64,000 bases of DNA from Hymenobacter cellulosivorans (GCF_022919135.1 NZ_CP095049.1:3352501-3416500), one strand, 5' to 3'. Positions 1 through 9,275 are shown, counted from the stretch's first letter. The notes: generated by a model from the letters alone, not told the origin. Translations and numbers: made by a program.

Positions 1-1
1 G

Positions 2-364
2 CTGAGCCTGCGCGAGAAAACTTTCGTGGAGGCTGGCCGGGTACTGGGCTTGCCCCAGAGCCGCCTGATAGCGCGCCACCTGCTGCCCAACATGACCGGC
101 CCGCTGATTGTAATTGCAACCAGTAACTTTGCGGCAGCAATATTGCTGGAGGCGGGCCTGAGCTTTCTAGGCCTGGGCGTGCAGCCGCCGGCCCCGTCGT
201 GGGGCCTGATGGTGAACGAAGGCTTCCAGCTGCTGGGCACCCAGGCCGGCTTGTGGCTCACGCTGCTGCCGGGCCTGGCCATTAGCTTGCTGGTGCTGAG
301 CTTCAACCTGCTCGGCAACGGTCTGCGCGACGCTTACGACCCCAAAACTCCGCTGGGAGGATAG
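2..364 (+). CDS. ABC transporter permease, DppC/OppC type (C-terminal part)
   Basis: Inner-membrane permease subunit of a peptide/nickel-type ABC importer, cut by the left edge of the window. The frame is open from base 2 and ends at TAG 362-364, leaving about 120 residues. The visible part carries the EAA loop that contacts the ATPase (EAGRVLGLPQ followed by RHLLPN), then the family hallmark LLEAGLSFLGLGVQPPAPSW, and ends with a last membrane helix and the typical tail NLLGNGLRDAYDPK. These are the standard C-terminal motifs of DppC/OppC proteins. The substrate cannot be told from this piece; the other subunits would lie to the left. Confidence 0.9.
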   Translation: MSLREKTFVEAGRVLGLPQSRLIARHLLPNMTGPLIVIATSNFAAAILLEAGLSFLGLGVQPPAPSWGLMVNEGFQLLGTQAGLWLTLLPGLAISLLVLSFNLLGNGLRDAYDPKTPLGG

Positions 365-365
365 T

Positions 366-445
366 TTTTAGTTGTTAGTTGTCAGTTGTTAGTCAATGCA
401 TAAGACCAATAACTACCAACTGACAACGACCAACTAACAACTAAA
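366..445. repeat. Imperfect inverted repeat between permease and phosphatase genes
   Basis: The bases TAGTTGTTAGTTGTCAG at 369-385 and their near reverse complement at about 412-443 flank an 18-base loop. The left arm is itself built of repeated TTGTTAG/TTGTCAG units. It could fold into a long, weak AT-rich hairpin and may end the permease transcript, but no clear U-run follows it. The phosphatase start codon lies 5 bases downstream. Confidence 0.5.
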
Positions 446-449
446 TCAA

Positions 450-1703
450 ATGCCTGATACGAGCCACGTGCACCCCGACGTTCTGAGCCTGCGCAAGGTG
501 CTGCTGCTGAAAAAGCAGGAGCTGAGCGCCTTGCTGGAAATCACCCAGGCTATCAACCAGGATACGACCGAGGAGACGCTTTACAAGATTTTCCAGTTTA
601 CCCTGCTCGGTCAGCTCAATATCCGGCGCATCGTGCTCTACGTCAAGGATGAAGGCCGCTGGCAGTGCACCGTTTCGTTTGGTTTCCAGCTGGCCGATTT
701 CCGCAAGATCGAGCTGCCCGACGAAATTATCGACAACTGCGTGGCCGGGGCCTGCTCCATCTCCTCGTTGAAGCTGGGCCCGGAGTGGCAGAAGCTCGAT
801 ACGGTGATTCCCGTGACCCAGCAAGACGCGGTGCTGGCCTACGTCATGATTGGCAACGTCCAGGACGACTACGCCGACGATGAGGCCATCAAGTTCCTCG
901 AAACCCTGAGCAACATCCTGGTCGGGGCCATTGAAAACCGCCGCCTGAACCGGCAGCGGATTTCGGCTGCCGCCATGCGCAAGGAAATTGAAATTGCCCA
1001 GGAAGTGCAGAACCTGCTCTTCCCCAGCAAGCTGCCCAACGACGCCCAGGTGGCCGTGCACGCCAGCTACGTGCCCCACACCGCCATCGGCGGCGACTAC
1101 TACGACGTGGTCAGCATCGACCAGGACCGGTTCCTGTTCTGCGTGGCCGACGTGAGTGGCAAGGGCGTACCGGCTTCGCTGCTGATGTCGAACTTCCAGG
1201 CCGGCCTGCGCACCTTGCTGCGTCAGAACGTGGATCTGGCCACCATAGTGCACGAGCTCAATCACCTGCTGTTCCGCAATTCGGGCGGGGAGAAGTTTAT
1301 CACCGTCTTCTTTGGCATCTACAACCGCGCCACCCGCCAGCTGCAGTACGTCAATGCCGGCCACAACGACCCCATCCTGCTGCCCGACACCGGCCCGATT
1401 CAGTACTTAAAATCGGGCACCGTGATGCTCGGTATCATGGAAAAGCTGCCCATGCTCACGGTGGGAGAGGCCGATATTCCGCCTCACTCCCTGCTGCTCA
1501 GCTACACCGATGGCCTGACCGAAGTCTTCGACGAAAGCGGGGCCGAATACGGGGAAGAAGGCCTTATTAAGCTTATCCGGCGCAACCGTTACCTGCCTCT
1601 TTCGGCCCTGCACAAGGAAATGCTGCACGAAATCGAGGAGTTCAGCGTAACTAAAAATCACTTCGCCGACGACATCACTATCCTCAGCTGCCGGTTTAAG
1701 TGA
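450..1703 (+). CDS. GAF-domain PP2C phosphatase of the SpoIIE/RsbU type
   Basis: A 417-residue cytoplasmic protein, probably a serine phosphatase that controls an anti-sigma or anti-anti-sigma partner switch. Residues about 25-165 look like a GAF sensor domain, 165-195 a helical linker, and 205-417 a SpoIIE/PP2C domain. Metal-binding motifs are all present: GGDYYDV (214-220), ADVSGKG (233-239), NAGHN, YTDGLTE and the terminal DDITILS. No membrane segment is seen. The start ATG at 450 is the first in frame. No anti-sigma or STAS gene is adjacent, so its partner is unknown. Confidence 0.88.
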   Translation: MPDTSHVHPDVLSLRKVLLLKKQELSALLEITQAINQDTTEETLYKIFQFTLLGQLNIRRIVLYVKDEGRWQCTVSFGFQLADFRKIELPDEIIDNCVAGACSISSLKLGPEWQKLDTVIPVTQQDAVLAYVMIGNVQDDYADDEAIKFLETLSNILVGAIENRRLNRQRISAAAMRKEIEIAQEVQNLLFPSKLPNDAQVAVHASYVPHTAIGGDYYDVVSIDQDRFLFCVADVSGKGVPASLLMSNFQAGLRTLLRQNVDLATIVHELNHLLFRNSGGEKFITVFFGIYNRATRQLQYVNAGHNDPILLPDTGPIQYLKSGTVMLGIMEKLPMLTVGEADIPPHSLLLSYTDGLTEVFDESGAEYGEEGLIKLIRRNRYLPLSALHKEMLHEIEEFSVTKNHFADDITILSCRFK

Positions 1704-1754
1704 GATAGTGAAATGGTGAGTTTGTGAGTTCTCGATCAACGGTTCGTGTCCTTG

Positions 1755-1902
1755 CGAGGAGGTACGACGAAGCCATCCGTCCTCTGCGTAGATAGCCCTG
1801 ACCTTTTACCAGAAAGCCCCTTACTACCGCATGTAGGAAGGGGCTTTCTGGTAAAAGGCTGAGCACATTTCCGAGGACGGATGGCTTCGTCGTACCTCCT
1901 CG
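1755..1902. repeat. Bipartite palindromic element (30-bp outer and 21-bp inner arms)
   Basis: The outer arms 1755-1784 and 1873-1902 are perfect 30-bp reverse complements. Inside them, 1802-1822 and 1838-1858 are perfect 21-bp reverse complements around a 15-base loop. The whole can fold into one long cruciform-like hairpin. It sits between a plus-strand and a minus-strand gene that converge on it, so it could act as a two-way terminator, but its size and nested form suggest a mobile REP/MITE-like element. The outer arm shares the words CGAAGCC and CCGTCC with the element at 10053-10227. Confidence 0.85.
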
Positions 1903-1954
1903 GAAGGACAGGAGTACAAGAGGCTTTGTGCGGTTAAAATACTAACTCAGTACA

Positions 1955-3424
1955 TCACTCCTGCACTAACGCACTTTCCTCCTCCCCAATCCAGCCTTCG
2001 GCGCGCATGAGCAGGGCCAGGGCAATGTAGAAGAAAGAGCCTACTTTATCTACTTCCACCAGCTCGTTGAGCAGCAGGTGAAAGATAATGACGACCAGGG
2101 AGAGGCCGGCGGCCAACACTACGCGCCGGTTCTGGGCTGAACGGCTCCGGTGGTAGAGGTTCTCGACCATTACCAGGGCCGTGCCGAATAGAATCACGAA
2201 CAGTAGAAAGCCCGGGAAGCCCTGCTCAGCCAGCTGCAGCAGGAAGTAGTTGTGCGTGGTCGACTTCTCGGGGTTGTCGCTCACGTAGGTACGGAAGCTC
2301 TTGACCGTGAAACGCTTGTATTCGGGGTAAAACGTGCTGGGGCCGCTGCCAGTCAGAGGCTTTTCGCTGATCATGCGGGCGGCGGCCACCCAGCGGTACA
2401 CCCGCTCCATGCCCGATACGTCTTCCAGCTTGTAGGTCGCCTCCAGGTGCTTTTCGAAGTTGTGCCCGTTGAACACGGTCTTCTCAAAGTCGGGAGCGTA
2501 GAGCATGTAGTTGTTCTGGTGCATGAAGTAGAAAGCCCCACAGGCGGCCGCAATAGCCCCCGCGCCCAGAATCAGGCGGGTCAGGCGCAGGCGGATGGCC
2601 AGATAGAACAGTCCCGCAATAGGCAGCGACACAATGGAGGCCCGGGTGTAGGAAAACAGCACCCCAAATATGAGGACCGCCAGGGCCAGGCGCCACAGTA
2701 GCCGGGTGGTGCCGCGGCTGTCCTTGGCCGCGTAAAACGCGTAGGGCACCAGCAGGGCCTGCACCACGGCGTAGATGACGTGGTTGATGTAGAAGGGCTG
2801 AATGGCCCAGTTGATGGAGTCGAAGCTCAGCCCTTTGGTGGAGTGCCGCAGGGTGGTATACACCACCGTGATGGTAGCACCCACCACGTAAAAAGCCGCC
2901 AGCCGCCACACGTCGGCGGGCCGCCGCACAATGGAGGCCGTGACGAACACGAAGGGCACGATGTACCAGGTCTTGGCCAGCAGGTACTTCACCGATTTCA
3001 TGGTGTTCACCGAAAACAGCATCGACACTGTGGACCACAGCAGGGCCAGCCCCATGATAATTACCAGCGGATGCGTCCAGATGCGGGCCGACAGCTGAGT
3101 TCGGCCCAGCAGCACGCTCACCCCGAAGCAGCCCAGCAGCACCAGCATCAGCGGCTCCGAGGGCACGTCCATGCTCAGGCCGCCGGGCAGCGGAATTTCC
3201 CGCGAAAAAGCCAGCGTGAGCAGCAGCAGGTAATACACCCAGCGCCAGTCGACGAGCAGTACCGCTACGCCTACGCCGGCAAAGGGCAGGGCCAGCCACA
3301 GCGGAGTTTGGAGCAGCAGCGCGGCCGAGCCACTAACCAGCAGCAGCAGGATAAATCCGATAAACAGGCGCTGGGCCGAGTCTTGGGGACGCAGGCGCGC
3401 CAGAAGGGAAGCAACAGCGGCCAT
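1955..3424 (-). CDS. O-antigen ligase/polymerase family membrane protein (Wzy_C)
   Basis: A 489-residue protein with about a dozen hydrophobic segments, likely in the inner membrane. It has the large periplasmic loop between late helices that is typical of the Wzy_C/WaaL family (around residues 300-390, containing the TGSGPSTFYPEY stretch, with THNYFLLQLAEQG just after it). Members ligate polymer to lipid A core or another acceptor, or polymerise repeat units; the choice cannot be made from sequence. The Wzz-type gene ends 12 bases upstream on the same strand, so the two probably form one transcript. The start ATG at 3424 is well placed. Confidence 0.85.
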   Translation of the reverse strand: MAAVASLLARLRPQDSAQRLFIGFILLLLVSGSAALLLQTPLWLALPFAGVGVAVLLVDWRWVYYLLLLTLAFSREIPLPGGLSMDVPSEPLMLVLLGCFGVSVLLGRTQLSARIWTHPLVIIMGLALLWSTVSMLFSVNTMKSVKYLLAKTWYIVPFVFVTASIVRRPADVWRLAAFYVVGATITVVYTTLRHSTKGLSFDSINWAIQPFYINHVIYAVVQALLVPYAFYAAKDSRGTTRLLWRLALAVLIFGVLFSYTRASIVSLPIAGLFYLAIRLRLTRLILGAGAIAAACGAFYFMHQNNYMLYAPDFEKTVFNGHNFEKHLEATYKLEDVSGMERVYRWVAAARMISEKPLTGSGPSTFYPEYKRFTVKSFRTYVSDNPEKSTTHNYFLLQLAEQGFPGFLLFVILFGTALVMVENLYHRSRSAQNRRVVLAAGLSLVVIIFHLLLNELVEVDKVGSFFYIALALLMRAEGWIGEEESALVQE

Positions 3425-3436
3425 CAGCAGGGAAGG

Positions 3437-4525
3437 TTAATACTGCGGCTCGGTACCGGGGCGGCCCACGCTCAGGTTGCCGCGGTAGAGTTCCAGCAGG
3501 GTGATGAGAATGATGGACAACACCAGCGTGACAATCACCGAGGAGGCCACGATGAGCCAGCGCACGGGCTTGGTTTTCTTGGTGGCCGGGAAGGCCTTTT
3601 GCACCACGTAAATCGAGGAAATCTTGCCACTGATGGCCAGCTTGGCCGTTTCGTAGGCGTTGCGGGCCGTAATCAGGCGGCCCTGGATGTCGGCGAAGCG
3701 GGCGTATACGGTGGCCATCTGGTCGGTGCCCTTCACGTAGTTTTCCAGGTTCAGGAAGTTGCCGCCGTCGGCCTGGGTGAGGCCGCGCAAGGCCTTGCGG
3801 TAGCCGGCCGCCTTGCTGCTGTTGCCTTCGCCTTCGGCCTGGCGCAGCTTGGTTTCCGTCTCGACAATGGCCCGACCCAGGTAGCGCGACTCATTTTCCA
3901 TGCCGTAGATGCCGTAGCGGCGGCGGCCAGCCAGCAGCGAATCGTGGGCGGCGGAGTACTCGCGCTCCAGGAATTCCTTGCGGCCCTGGTAGAGGTCAAT
4001 GATTTTGCGACGGTTTTCGAACGTCAGCTGCTGGTTGATTGAGTCGATGGCCTGCACAATGGCATTGGCAACCTTGGCAGCCAGCACTTTGTCGCGGTCA
4101 TGGAAATTGACTTCAATAGCGTCCCGGTCGTTGTGGACGATGGTAAAGTTGCTGTTGAACTCATCCAGCGCCGACTGATCGGCCAGGTCGTCACCGGCGG
4201 CCCCGACTTTATAATGCTCGTGCAGCTTGTATTGCCGAATAATGAGCTCAGCCAGCGTCTGCGACTCGCCGATGGTGATGACGCGGTCCAGGTCTTCGGC
4301 CCGGCCCCCGAGTTCCAGCTTACCCCCGTCCGACACAATCCGGTCGGGGTCGGTGGTGTTGGGGTTGGTTGGGTAAAATACGGCGGTGGACTTGTAGATA
4401 TTCGGCAGGCTCAGGCTCACCACGACACTGATAATCAGTGCCAATGCAACGGCTGCGGCCACTAAAAACTTCCACCGGTTAATAACGGGCCACAAGCCCA
4501 GTAGCGAATAAGAGCGGGATGACAT
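3437..4525 (-). CDS. Chain-length determinant (Wzz)-family protein
   Basis: A 362-residue inner-membrane protein with one transmembrane helix near the N-terminus (about residues 20-40), a long periplasmic part rich in charged helices, and a second helix near the C-terminus (about 325-350), followed by a short tail. This two-helix layout is that of Wzz/polysaccharide co-polymerases that set chain length. I chose the ATG at 4525 (MSSRSYSLLG) because the membrane helix then sits near the N-terminus as in the family. The open frame continues upstream to 4726, but that part overlaps the start of the divergent flippase gene and has an atypical composition. It is transcribed with the downstream ligase gene. 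Confidence 0.85.
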   Translation of the reverse strand: MSSRSYSLLGLWPVINRWKFLVAAAVALALIISVVVSLSLPNIYKSTAVFYPTNPNTTDPDRIVSDGGKLELGGRAEDLDRVITIGESQTLAELIIRQYKLHEHYKVGAAGDDLADQSALDEFNSNFTIVHNDRDAIEVNFHDRDKVLAAKVANAIVQAIDSINQQLTFENRRKIIDLYQGRKEFLEREYSAAHDSLLAGRRRYGIYGMENESRYLGRAIVETETKLRQAEGEGNSSKAAGYRKALRGLTQADGGNFLNLENYVKGTDQMATVYARFADIQGRLITARNAYETAKLAISGKISSIYVVQKAFPATKKTKPVRWLIVASSVIVTLVLSIILITLLELYRGNLSVGRPGTEPQY

Positions 4526-4713
4526 GCAAAAGGTAAAAGGACGACTGAGGCAGGTTCGACCGGTTTTCGGCAGACTGCATTGCGGCAAAGCTACTCCAAA
4601 TTCTGCGCATTGAATAGGTTCGGCCGCGCTGAAACCAACGAAAACCAGCCCGATGCTATTGCCCATCCGACCGGCGGTGGAATTCACCGGTTTAATCGCA
4701 AAAACCGTGGCTC

Positions 4714-6207
4714 GTGGGGCCTCCAACAGGGTTAGATGGGGGCGGGCTGCGGTTTTTGCGTAATTTTGGCTTCCATTTAGGCCCTGGCTGTATCAAAAAG
4801 TTTTTCGGAAATATCAGTTTCGTCGTCCTGCTGAACCTGCTGGTGAAGCCGGGCTGGGTGGTACTTGAGAGCCTAGTGCAGGACCGGCTGGGCCACGCCG
4901 CCTTCGGTACGTTCACGGCGTTGTTCAACTGGACGCTGATTGTAGCCTCCGTGTCCGATTTGGGTACTACCCAGCTCACTACCAAGCGCGTAGCGGCCAC
5001 CCCGGAGTTTCTGACCGAGTACTTTCCCACGCTGTTGCCCCTGAAAGGCTGGCTGTCGGTGCTGTTTCTGCTGGTGATGGTGGGCAGCGGCTGGCTGCTG
5101 GGCTACCACGGCCATACGCTCACGCTGCTGACGCTTACCGGTGCCTCTTTATTAGTCACGCAGTACACGCAGTTTTTGCGCGGCACATTGCAGGCCCATC
5201 AGCGCTTCAATACCGATGCGATGTTGTCGGTGCTGGAAAAAGCCCTGCTGCTGGTGCTGGTGCTAGCTCTGATTCCGGTGGGCATTACCCTGGACCGCTA
5301 CGTAGGAGCCCGAGCCGTGGCCGTGCTTTTTACGTTTGTGGTGCTCTATGGCCTAGTGACGCGGCTCTACGGGCGGGTGCGCTACAAGCTCCGCTGGGAC
5401 CACGCCAGCAGCCTGCTCCGCGCCAGCCTGCCCCTGGCCCTGATTACGCTGGTGTATGGCCTCAACGAGCGGGTCGATATGCTGATGCTGGAGCGGCTGG
5501 CCTCCCCGTCCGAGGCGGGTTACTACGCGGCCGCCTACCGCTGGGTCGATGTCCTTATGATGTACCTCTGGACGGTGCTGCCGCTGTTTTTTGCCAAGTT
5601 TGCCTACGCCACTGGCAAGCCTAAGGAGCAGCAGGAGCTGCTTTGGTTCGGGCAGCGCGTGGTGACGGTGCCGCTGCTGTTCATGTGTGCCTTCGTGCTG
5701 TTTCGCGGGGAAGTGCTGTTCTGGCAGTTCACCCACAGCACGGCCGCCGAACTGGAGCAGATGACGCGCAGCCTCAAAATCCTGTTCGTGAATGTGCTGG
5801 TGCATGCCTTCTTTGCCATTTACAGCACCCTGCTTACCAGCACCAACCACGAAAAACCCGTGAGCTGGCTCGTAGCCGGCAGCATCGGGCTCAATGTGCT
5901 GCTCAACGTGTTTCTGCTGCCGCGCTATGGGGCGGTGGCCGCAGCTCTGAACACGCTGCTGTGTGTCGTGTTCGTCTCGGGCGGCTACCTGTGGCTGGTG
6001 AGTCGGCGCACGGGCGTAATTATTCCCTGGGGCACCATTGGGCGGCTGCTGCTGGCCTTTGGGCTGCTCTGTGGCGTGTTCTGGGGCCTGCAGCAGCTGC
6101 TGAATCATTGGTTGCTCGAAGCCATAGGAGCGGGGCTGGCCTTTATTGCCATTCTCTTCGGCACCGGCATCGTGCGGGTTGCCGAACTCAAAGCCTTGCG
6201 CCGCTGA
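4714..6207 (+). CDS. Polysaccharide flippase (Wzx/MATE-like), start uncertain
   Basis: A multi-helix membrane protein of the polysaccharide transport family, about 470-497 residues, expected to flip lipid-linked sugar units across the inner membrane. Family features include the early PGWVVLESLVQDRLG stretch, GTTQLTTKRVA, and LNERVDMLMLERLASPSEAG followed by YYAAAYRWVD. The start is a problem. The only upstream start of a usual kind is GTG 4714, but a good TAnnTTTG box (4761-4768) lies inside that extension. Homology-like sequence begins at about 4792 (IKKFFGN), where the codon is ATC and not ATG. Its neighbours are sugar transferases in the same direction. Confidence 0.82.
   Translation: MGPPTGLDGGGLRFLRNFGFHLGPGCIKKFFGNISFVVLLNLLVKPGWVVLESLVQDRLGHAAFGTFTALFNWTLIVASVSDLGTTQLTTKRVAATPEFLTEYFPTLLPLKGWLSVLFLLVMVGSGWLLGYHGHTLTLLTLTGASLLVTQYTQFLRGTLQAHQRFNTDAMLSVLEKALLLVLVLALIPVGITLDRYVGARAVAVLFTFVVLYGLVTRLYGRVRYKLRWDHASSLLRASLPLALITLVYGLNERVDMLMLERLASPSEAGYYAAAYRWVDVLMMYLWTVLPLFFAKFAYATGKPKEQQELLWFGQRVVTVPLLFMCAFVLFRGEVLFWQFTHSTAAELEQMTRSLKILFVNVLVHAFFAIYSTLLTSTNHEKPVSWLVAGSIGLNVLLNVFLLPRYGAVAAALNTLLCVVFVSGGYLWLVSRRTGVIIPWGTIGRLLLAFGLLCGVFWGLQQLLNHWLLEAIGAGLAFIAILFGTGIVRVAELKALRR
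4761..4768 (+). promoter_or_regulatory. Candidate -7 box (TAATTTTG)
   Basis: An exact match to the Bacteroidota -7 consensus TAnnTTTG. It is 23 bases upstream of the conserved beginning of the flippase protein. No convincing -33 TTG element stands at the expected distance, so the call rests on the one box and its position. Confidence 0.4.
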
Positions 6208-6283
6208 GCTGCCTTGATTGGTCCTGGGCCGGGTATCTTTTTCAAAAAACGGGCATCTTAGCGCCTCCGAACTCCTGCTGCCG

Positions 6284-7426
6284 TTGAATATTGCCGTTAA
6301 CGTCCGTTTCCTGCTGCCCGGCGACAAGCTCGAAGGCATAGGCCGTTTCAGCTTCGAAACGCTCAGCCGCCTGGTGCGGCAGCACCCCGAGCACACCTTT
6401 CATTTCCTCTTCGACAGGGCCTACGACCCGCGCTACTTGTTTGCCGACAACGTGGTGCCCCACGTGTTGCTGCCCCCGGCCCGCCACCCGTTTCTGTTCG
6501 TGGCCTGGTTTGAAGGGGCCGTGGCTAGTTGGCTCAATAAGCACCGCCCGGCCGTGTTTCTGAGCCCGGACGGCTTTACCACGCTGCGTACCAAAGTGCC
6601 CCGCCTGACGGTGATTCACGACCTGGCCTTCGAGCATTTCCCCCAGGACGTAGACTGGCTGCAGCGCAAGTACTACCACTATTTTACGCCGAAGTTCGTG
6701 CGGGCTTCGGCACGCATCGTGGCCGTTTCGGAGGCTACCAAGCAGGACCTGGTTAAGACCTACGGCACCCCGGCCGACAAAATCCGGGTGGTCTACAACG
6801 CCGCCGATGCCCACTTTCGGCCCCTGCCGGCCGAGGAGCAGCAGGACGTGCGGGACCGGTTCAGCGCCGGCAAACCCTACTTTTTGTTTGTGGGGGCCCT
6901 GCAGCCGCGCAAGAATCTGGTGAATCTGCTGCAAGCCTTCGACCAGTTTAAAACCCGCACCGGCTCGGCAACCAAGCTGCTCATCGTGGGCCGCACAGCC
7001 TGGAAAGCCGGAGCCATGTTCGACACCTACCAGCAGATGCAGCACCGCGGGGCTGTGCACCTCACCGGCCGTGTCACCGACGTGGAGCTGGTGCAGCTCT
7101 ACGCGGCGGCCCAGGCCACGGTGTACGTGCCGTATTTCGAGGGTTTTGGCATTCCTATCATCGAGGCTCAGGCCTGCGCCTCCCCGGTGCTGACTTCGAA
7201 CTGCAGCTCCATGCCCGAGGTGGCCGGCGAGGCCGCCCTGCTCGTCGACCCGCTGTCGGTAGCCTCCATTACCGAAGGTCTGACCCACCTGGAAACCGAT
7301 GCCACACTGCGTACCGAGCTGGTGCAGCAAGGCCTGACCAACGTGCAGCGCTTTTCCTGGGTGCGCAGTGCCGAGCAAATCTGGCAGAACATTGTTGAAG
7401 TCACGGCCGGGCAGCTGCCCCGATAA
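6284..7426 (+). CDS. Glycosyltransferase family 4 (GT-B fold)
   Basis: A 380-residue cytoplasmic sugar transferase. I chose TTG 6284 as start because the protein then begins NIAVNVRFLLPG followed by KLEGIGRF, the normal N-terminus of this subfamily; the open frame runs further up without conserved sequence. The C-terminal GT-B half has FVGALQPRKNLVNLLQAF, GRVTD and the donor-binding stretch PYFEGFGIPIIEAQACASPV, with the usual EX7E pattern. It probably adds a sugar to the repeat unit handled by the flippase just upstream. Acceptor and donor are unknown. Confidence 0.88.
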   Translation: MNIAVNVRFLLPGDKLEGIGRFSFETLSRLVRQHPEHTFHFLFDRAYDPRYLFADNVVPHVLLPPARHPFLFVAWFEGAVASWLNKHRPAVFLSPDGFTTLRTKVPRLTVIHDLAFEHFPQDVDWLQRKYYHYFTPKFVRASARIVAVSEATKQDLVKTYGTPADKIRVVYNAADAHFRPLPAEEQQDVRDRFSAGKPYFLFVGALQPRKNLVNLLQAFDQFKTRTGSATKLLIVGRTAWKAGAMFDTYQQMQHRGAVHLTGRVTDVELVQLYAAAQATVYVPYFEGFGIPIIEAQACASPVLTSNCSSMPEVAGEAALLVDPLSVASITEGLTHLETDATLRTELVQQGLTNVQRFSWVRSAEQIWQNIVEVTAGQLPR

Positions 7427-7457
7427 AACTCACTACCTCACCATCTCCCCTCTGCGC

Positions 7458-8096
7458 ATGCATCTTCACCGTTTGCCCGAAGTAATGCACCGCTGGCTGC
7501 CCAATACTATCTGGCGCGGTCCGCACGCGGAAATGGCCGCCTCCACGCTCTACCTGACCTTCGATGACGGCCCGATTCCGGAGGAAACGCCCTGGGTGCT
7601 GGAGCAGTTGGCCGAATTCAACGCCAAAGCTCTGTTTTTCTGCGTGGGCGACAACCTGCAGCGTAACCCTGACATTGCCCGCGCGGCCCTGGCCGCTGGC
7701 CACCAACTTGGCAACCATACCCACCATCACCTCAGCGGCTGGAGCACGCCGGCCGCCCAGTACTACGCCGATATTGCCCGCTGCCAGCAGGCCCTCGACG
7801 CGGTGCAGAGCCAAGCGGCCCCGCGCTTTTTTCGTCCGCCCTACGGCCGCATTACGCCGGGTCTCAACCGCCAGCTGGAACCCCAGTACCGCATCGTCAT
7901 GTGGGACTTGCTGACCTGCGACTACGATAAGGACTACGCGCCCGAAAAGTGCCTGCGCGACGCCCTGCGTCTGACGCGGCCTGGCTCCGTGGTGGTGTTT
8001 CACGACAGCATCAAGGCCAGCCGCAACCTGCGCTATGTGCTGCCGCGCTACCTGGCGCACTTCGCCGGGCAAGGCTACCGGTTTGAGCTGCTTTAG
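7458..8096 (+). CDS. Polysaccharide deacetylase (NodB domain, CE4)
   Basis: A 212-residue carbohydrate esterase that probably removes N-acetyl groups from a cell-wall or exported glycan. The NodB motifs appear in order: LTFDDGP (metal and base Asp), GNHTHHH (metal His), RPPYGR and a late VVFHDS. There is no evident signal peptide, so it may act in the cytoplasm or leave by another route. ATG 7458 is preferred over an upstream in-frame extension that overlaps the glycosyltransferase. The next gene begins 9 bases after its stop, pointing to an operon. Confidence 0.9.
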   Translation: MHLHRLPEVMHRWLPNTIWRGPHAEMAASTLYLTFDDGPIPEETPWVLEQLAEFNAKALFFCVGDNLQRNPDIARAALAAGHQLGNHTHHHLSGWSTPAAQYYADIARCQQALDAVQSQAAPRFFRPPYGRITPGLNRQLEPQYRIVMWDLLTCDYDKDYAPEKCLRDALRLTRPGSVVVFHDSIKASRNLRYVLPRYLAHFAGQGYRFELL

Positions 8097-8105
8097 CCCT
8101 CTGGA

Positions 8106-9206
8106 ATGCTGCTGCTCACCACCTATTTCACGCTCTGGTTTCTGATTCTGGCTGCCTCCACGCTGCTGTTTTGGGTTCGGCGACGGCCAGCCCCGGCGCC
8201 GCTACCCCAGCCCTGGCCCCGGGTCAGCATCCTCATTGCCGCTCGCAACGAGGAAGCCGCCATCGGCCGCTGCCTGCGCGCTATCCGGGCCCTGAGCTAC
8301 CCGCCGGAGCTGGTGGAAGTGTTGCTCGGCGACGATGCTTCCACCGACCAGACGCGGGCTGTGGCTGAAGCCGTGATGCCGGGCTATACTGGAAACTTTC
8401 GCTGTATCACCATCACTGAGCCGCTGGGGTTAGCCCGGGGCAAGGCCAATGTGCTGGCACACCTGGCCCGCGCCGCTACCACCGAGTTTTTTTTCATCAC
8501 CGACGCCGACATTGCCGTGCCTACCGGCTGGGTTCAGGGCCTGCTGCCGTTTGCCCAACCCGAGGTTGGCACCGTCACGGGGCTGACGGTGGTCGAGGGC
8601 CCGCGCCTGTTCGACCGGCTTCAGGGCCTCGACTGGCTGCAGTCGTTGGGGCTGGTGCAGGTCGTGTCGGATTTTGGCCGGCCCGTCACGGCTATGGGCA
8701 ACAATATGCTGGTCACACGGGCGGCCTACGAGGCCACCGGTGGCTACGAGCAGCTACCATTTTCCGTCACGGAGGATTACGCCTTGTTTCAAGCAGTACT
8801 GAAGCAGGGCTTCACGTTTCGCAACGTGTTTCGGCCCGAAGTGCTGGCCGCCTCGCTGCCCATCAGTACGCCCGGGCGGCTGCTGCACCAGCGGCGACGC
8901 TGGATGCAGGGCGTGGAGGCCCTGCCGTGGTGGCTGCAGGGCGGATTGCTGTTCTACGCCGGCTTTTACCCGCTGCTGCTGGTGCTGGCCTGGGTGGCCG
9001 GGCCACTGGCGGCCGTGAGTGTGCTGGCAGCTAAAATGCTGCTGCAGGGCCTGTTGGCGGCCGCCTGCTACCACCGTGCCGGCCGCCGCATGCCCTGGCA
9101 CCTGCTGCCCGCCTTCGAACTCTATACCATTGCCCTCACCATTAGCCTGAGCGTATTCCGCCTGTTGCCGCTGGCCTTCGACTGGAAAGGCCGCGTGTAT
9201 AAATAA
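8106..9206 (+). CDS. Membrane glycosyltransferase family 2
   Basis: A 366-residue processive-type GT2 enzyme anchored in the inner membrane. One helix lies at the N-terminus (LLLTTYFTLWFLILAASTLL), followed by the GT-A domain with VSILIAARNEEAAIGRCL, GDDASTDQT and the DxD-type motif ITDADI, then QRRRWMQG (the QxxRW signature), and two to three C-terminal helices. Its position after the deacetylase, flippase and GT4 gene suggests a role in extending an exopolysaccharide. Confidence 0.9.
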   Translation: MLLLTTYFTLWFLILAASTLLFWVRRRPAPAPLPQPWPRVSILIAARNEEAAIGRCLRAIRALSYPPELVEVLLGDDASTDQTRAVAEAVMPGYTGNFRCITITEPLGLARGKANVLAHLARAATTEFFFITDADIAVPTGWVQGLLPFAQPEVGTVTGLTVVEGPRLFDRLQGLDWLQSLGLVQVVSDFGRPVTAMGNNMLVTRAAYEATGGYEQLPFSVTEDYALFQAVLKQGFTFRNVFRPEVLAASLPISTPGRLLHQRRRWMQGVEALPWWLQGGLLFYAGFYPLLLVLAWVAGPLAAVSVLAAKMLLQGLLAAACYHRAGRRMPWHLLPAFELYTIALTISLSVFRLLPLAFDWKGRVYK

Positions 9207-9275
9207 GCCCGACGACTACGAACCAACCGAACCGTTGACAGCTGCTAACTGCCAACAAACAATGAACAACTACTC

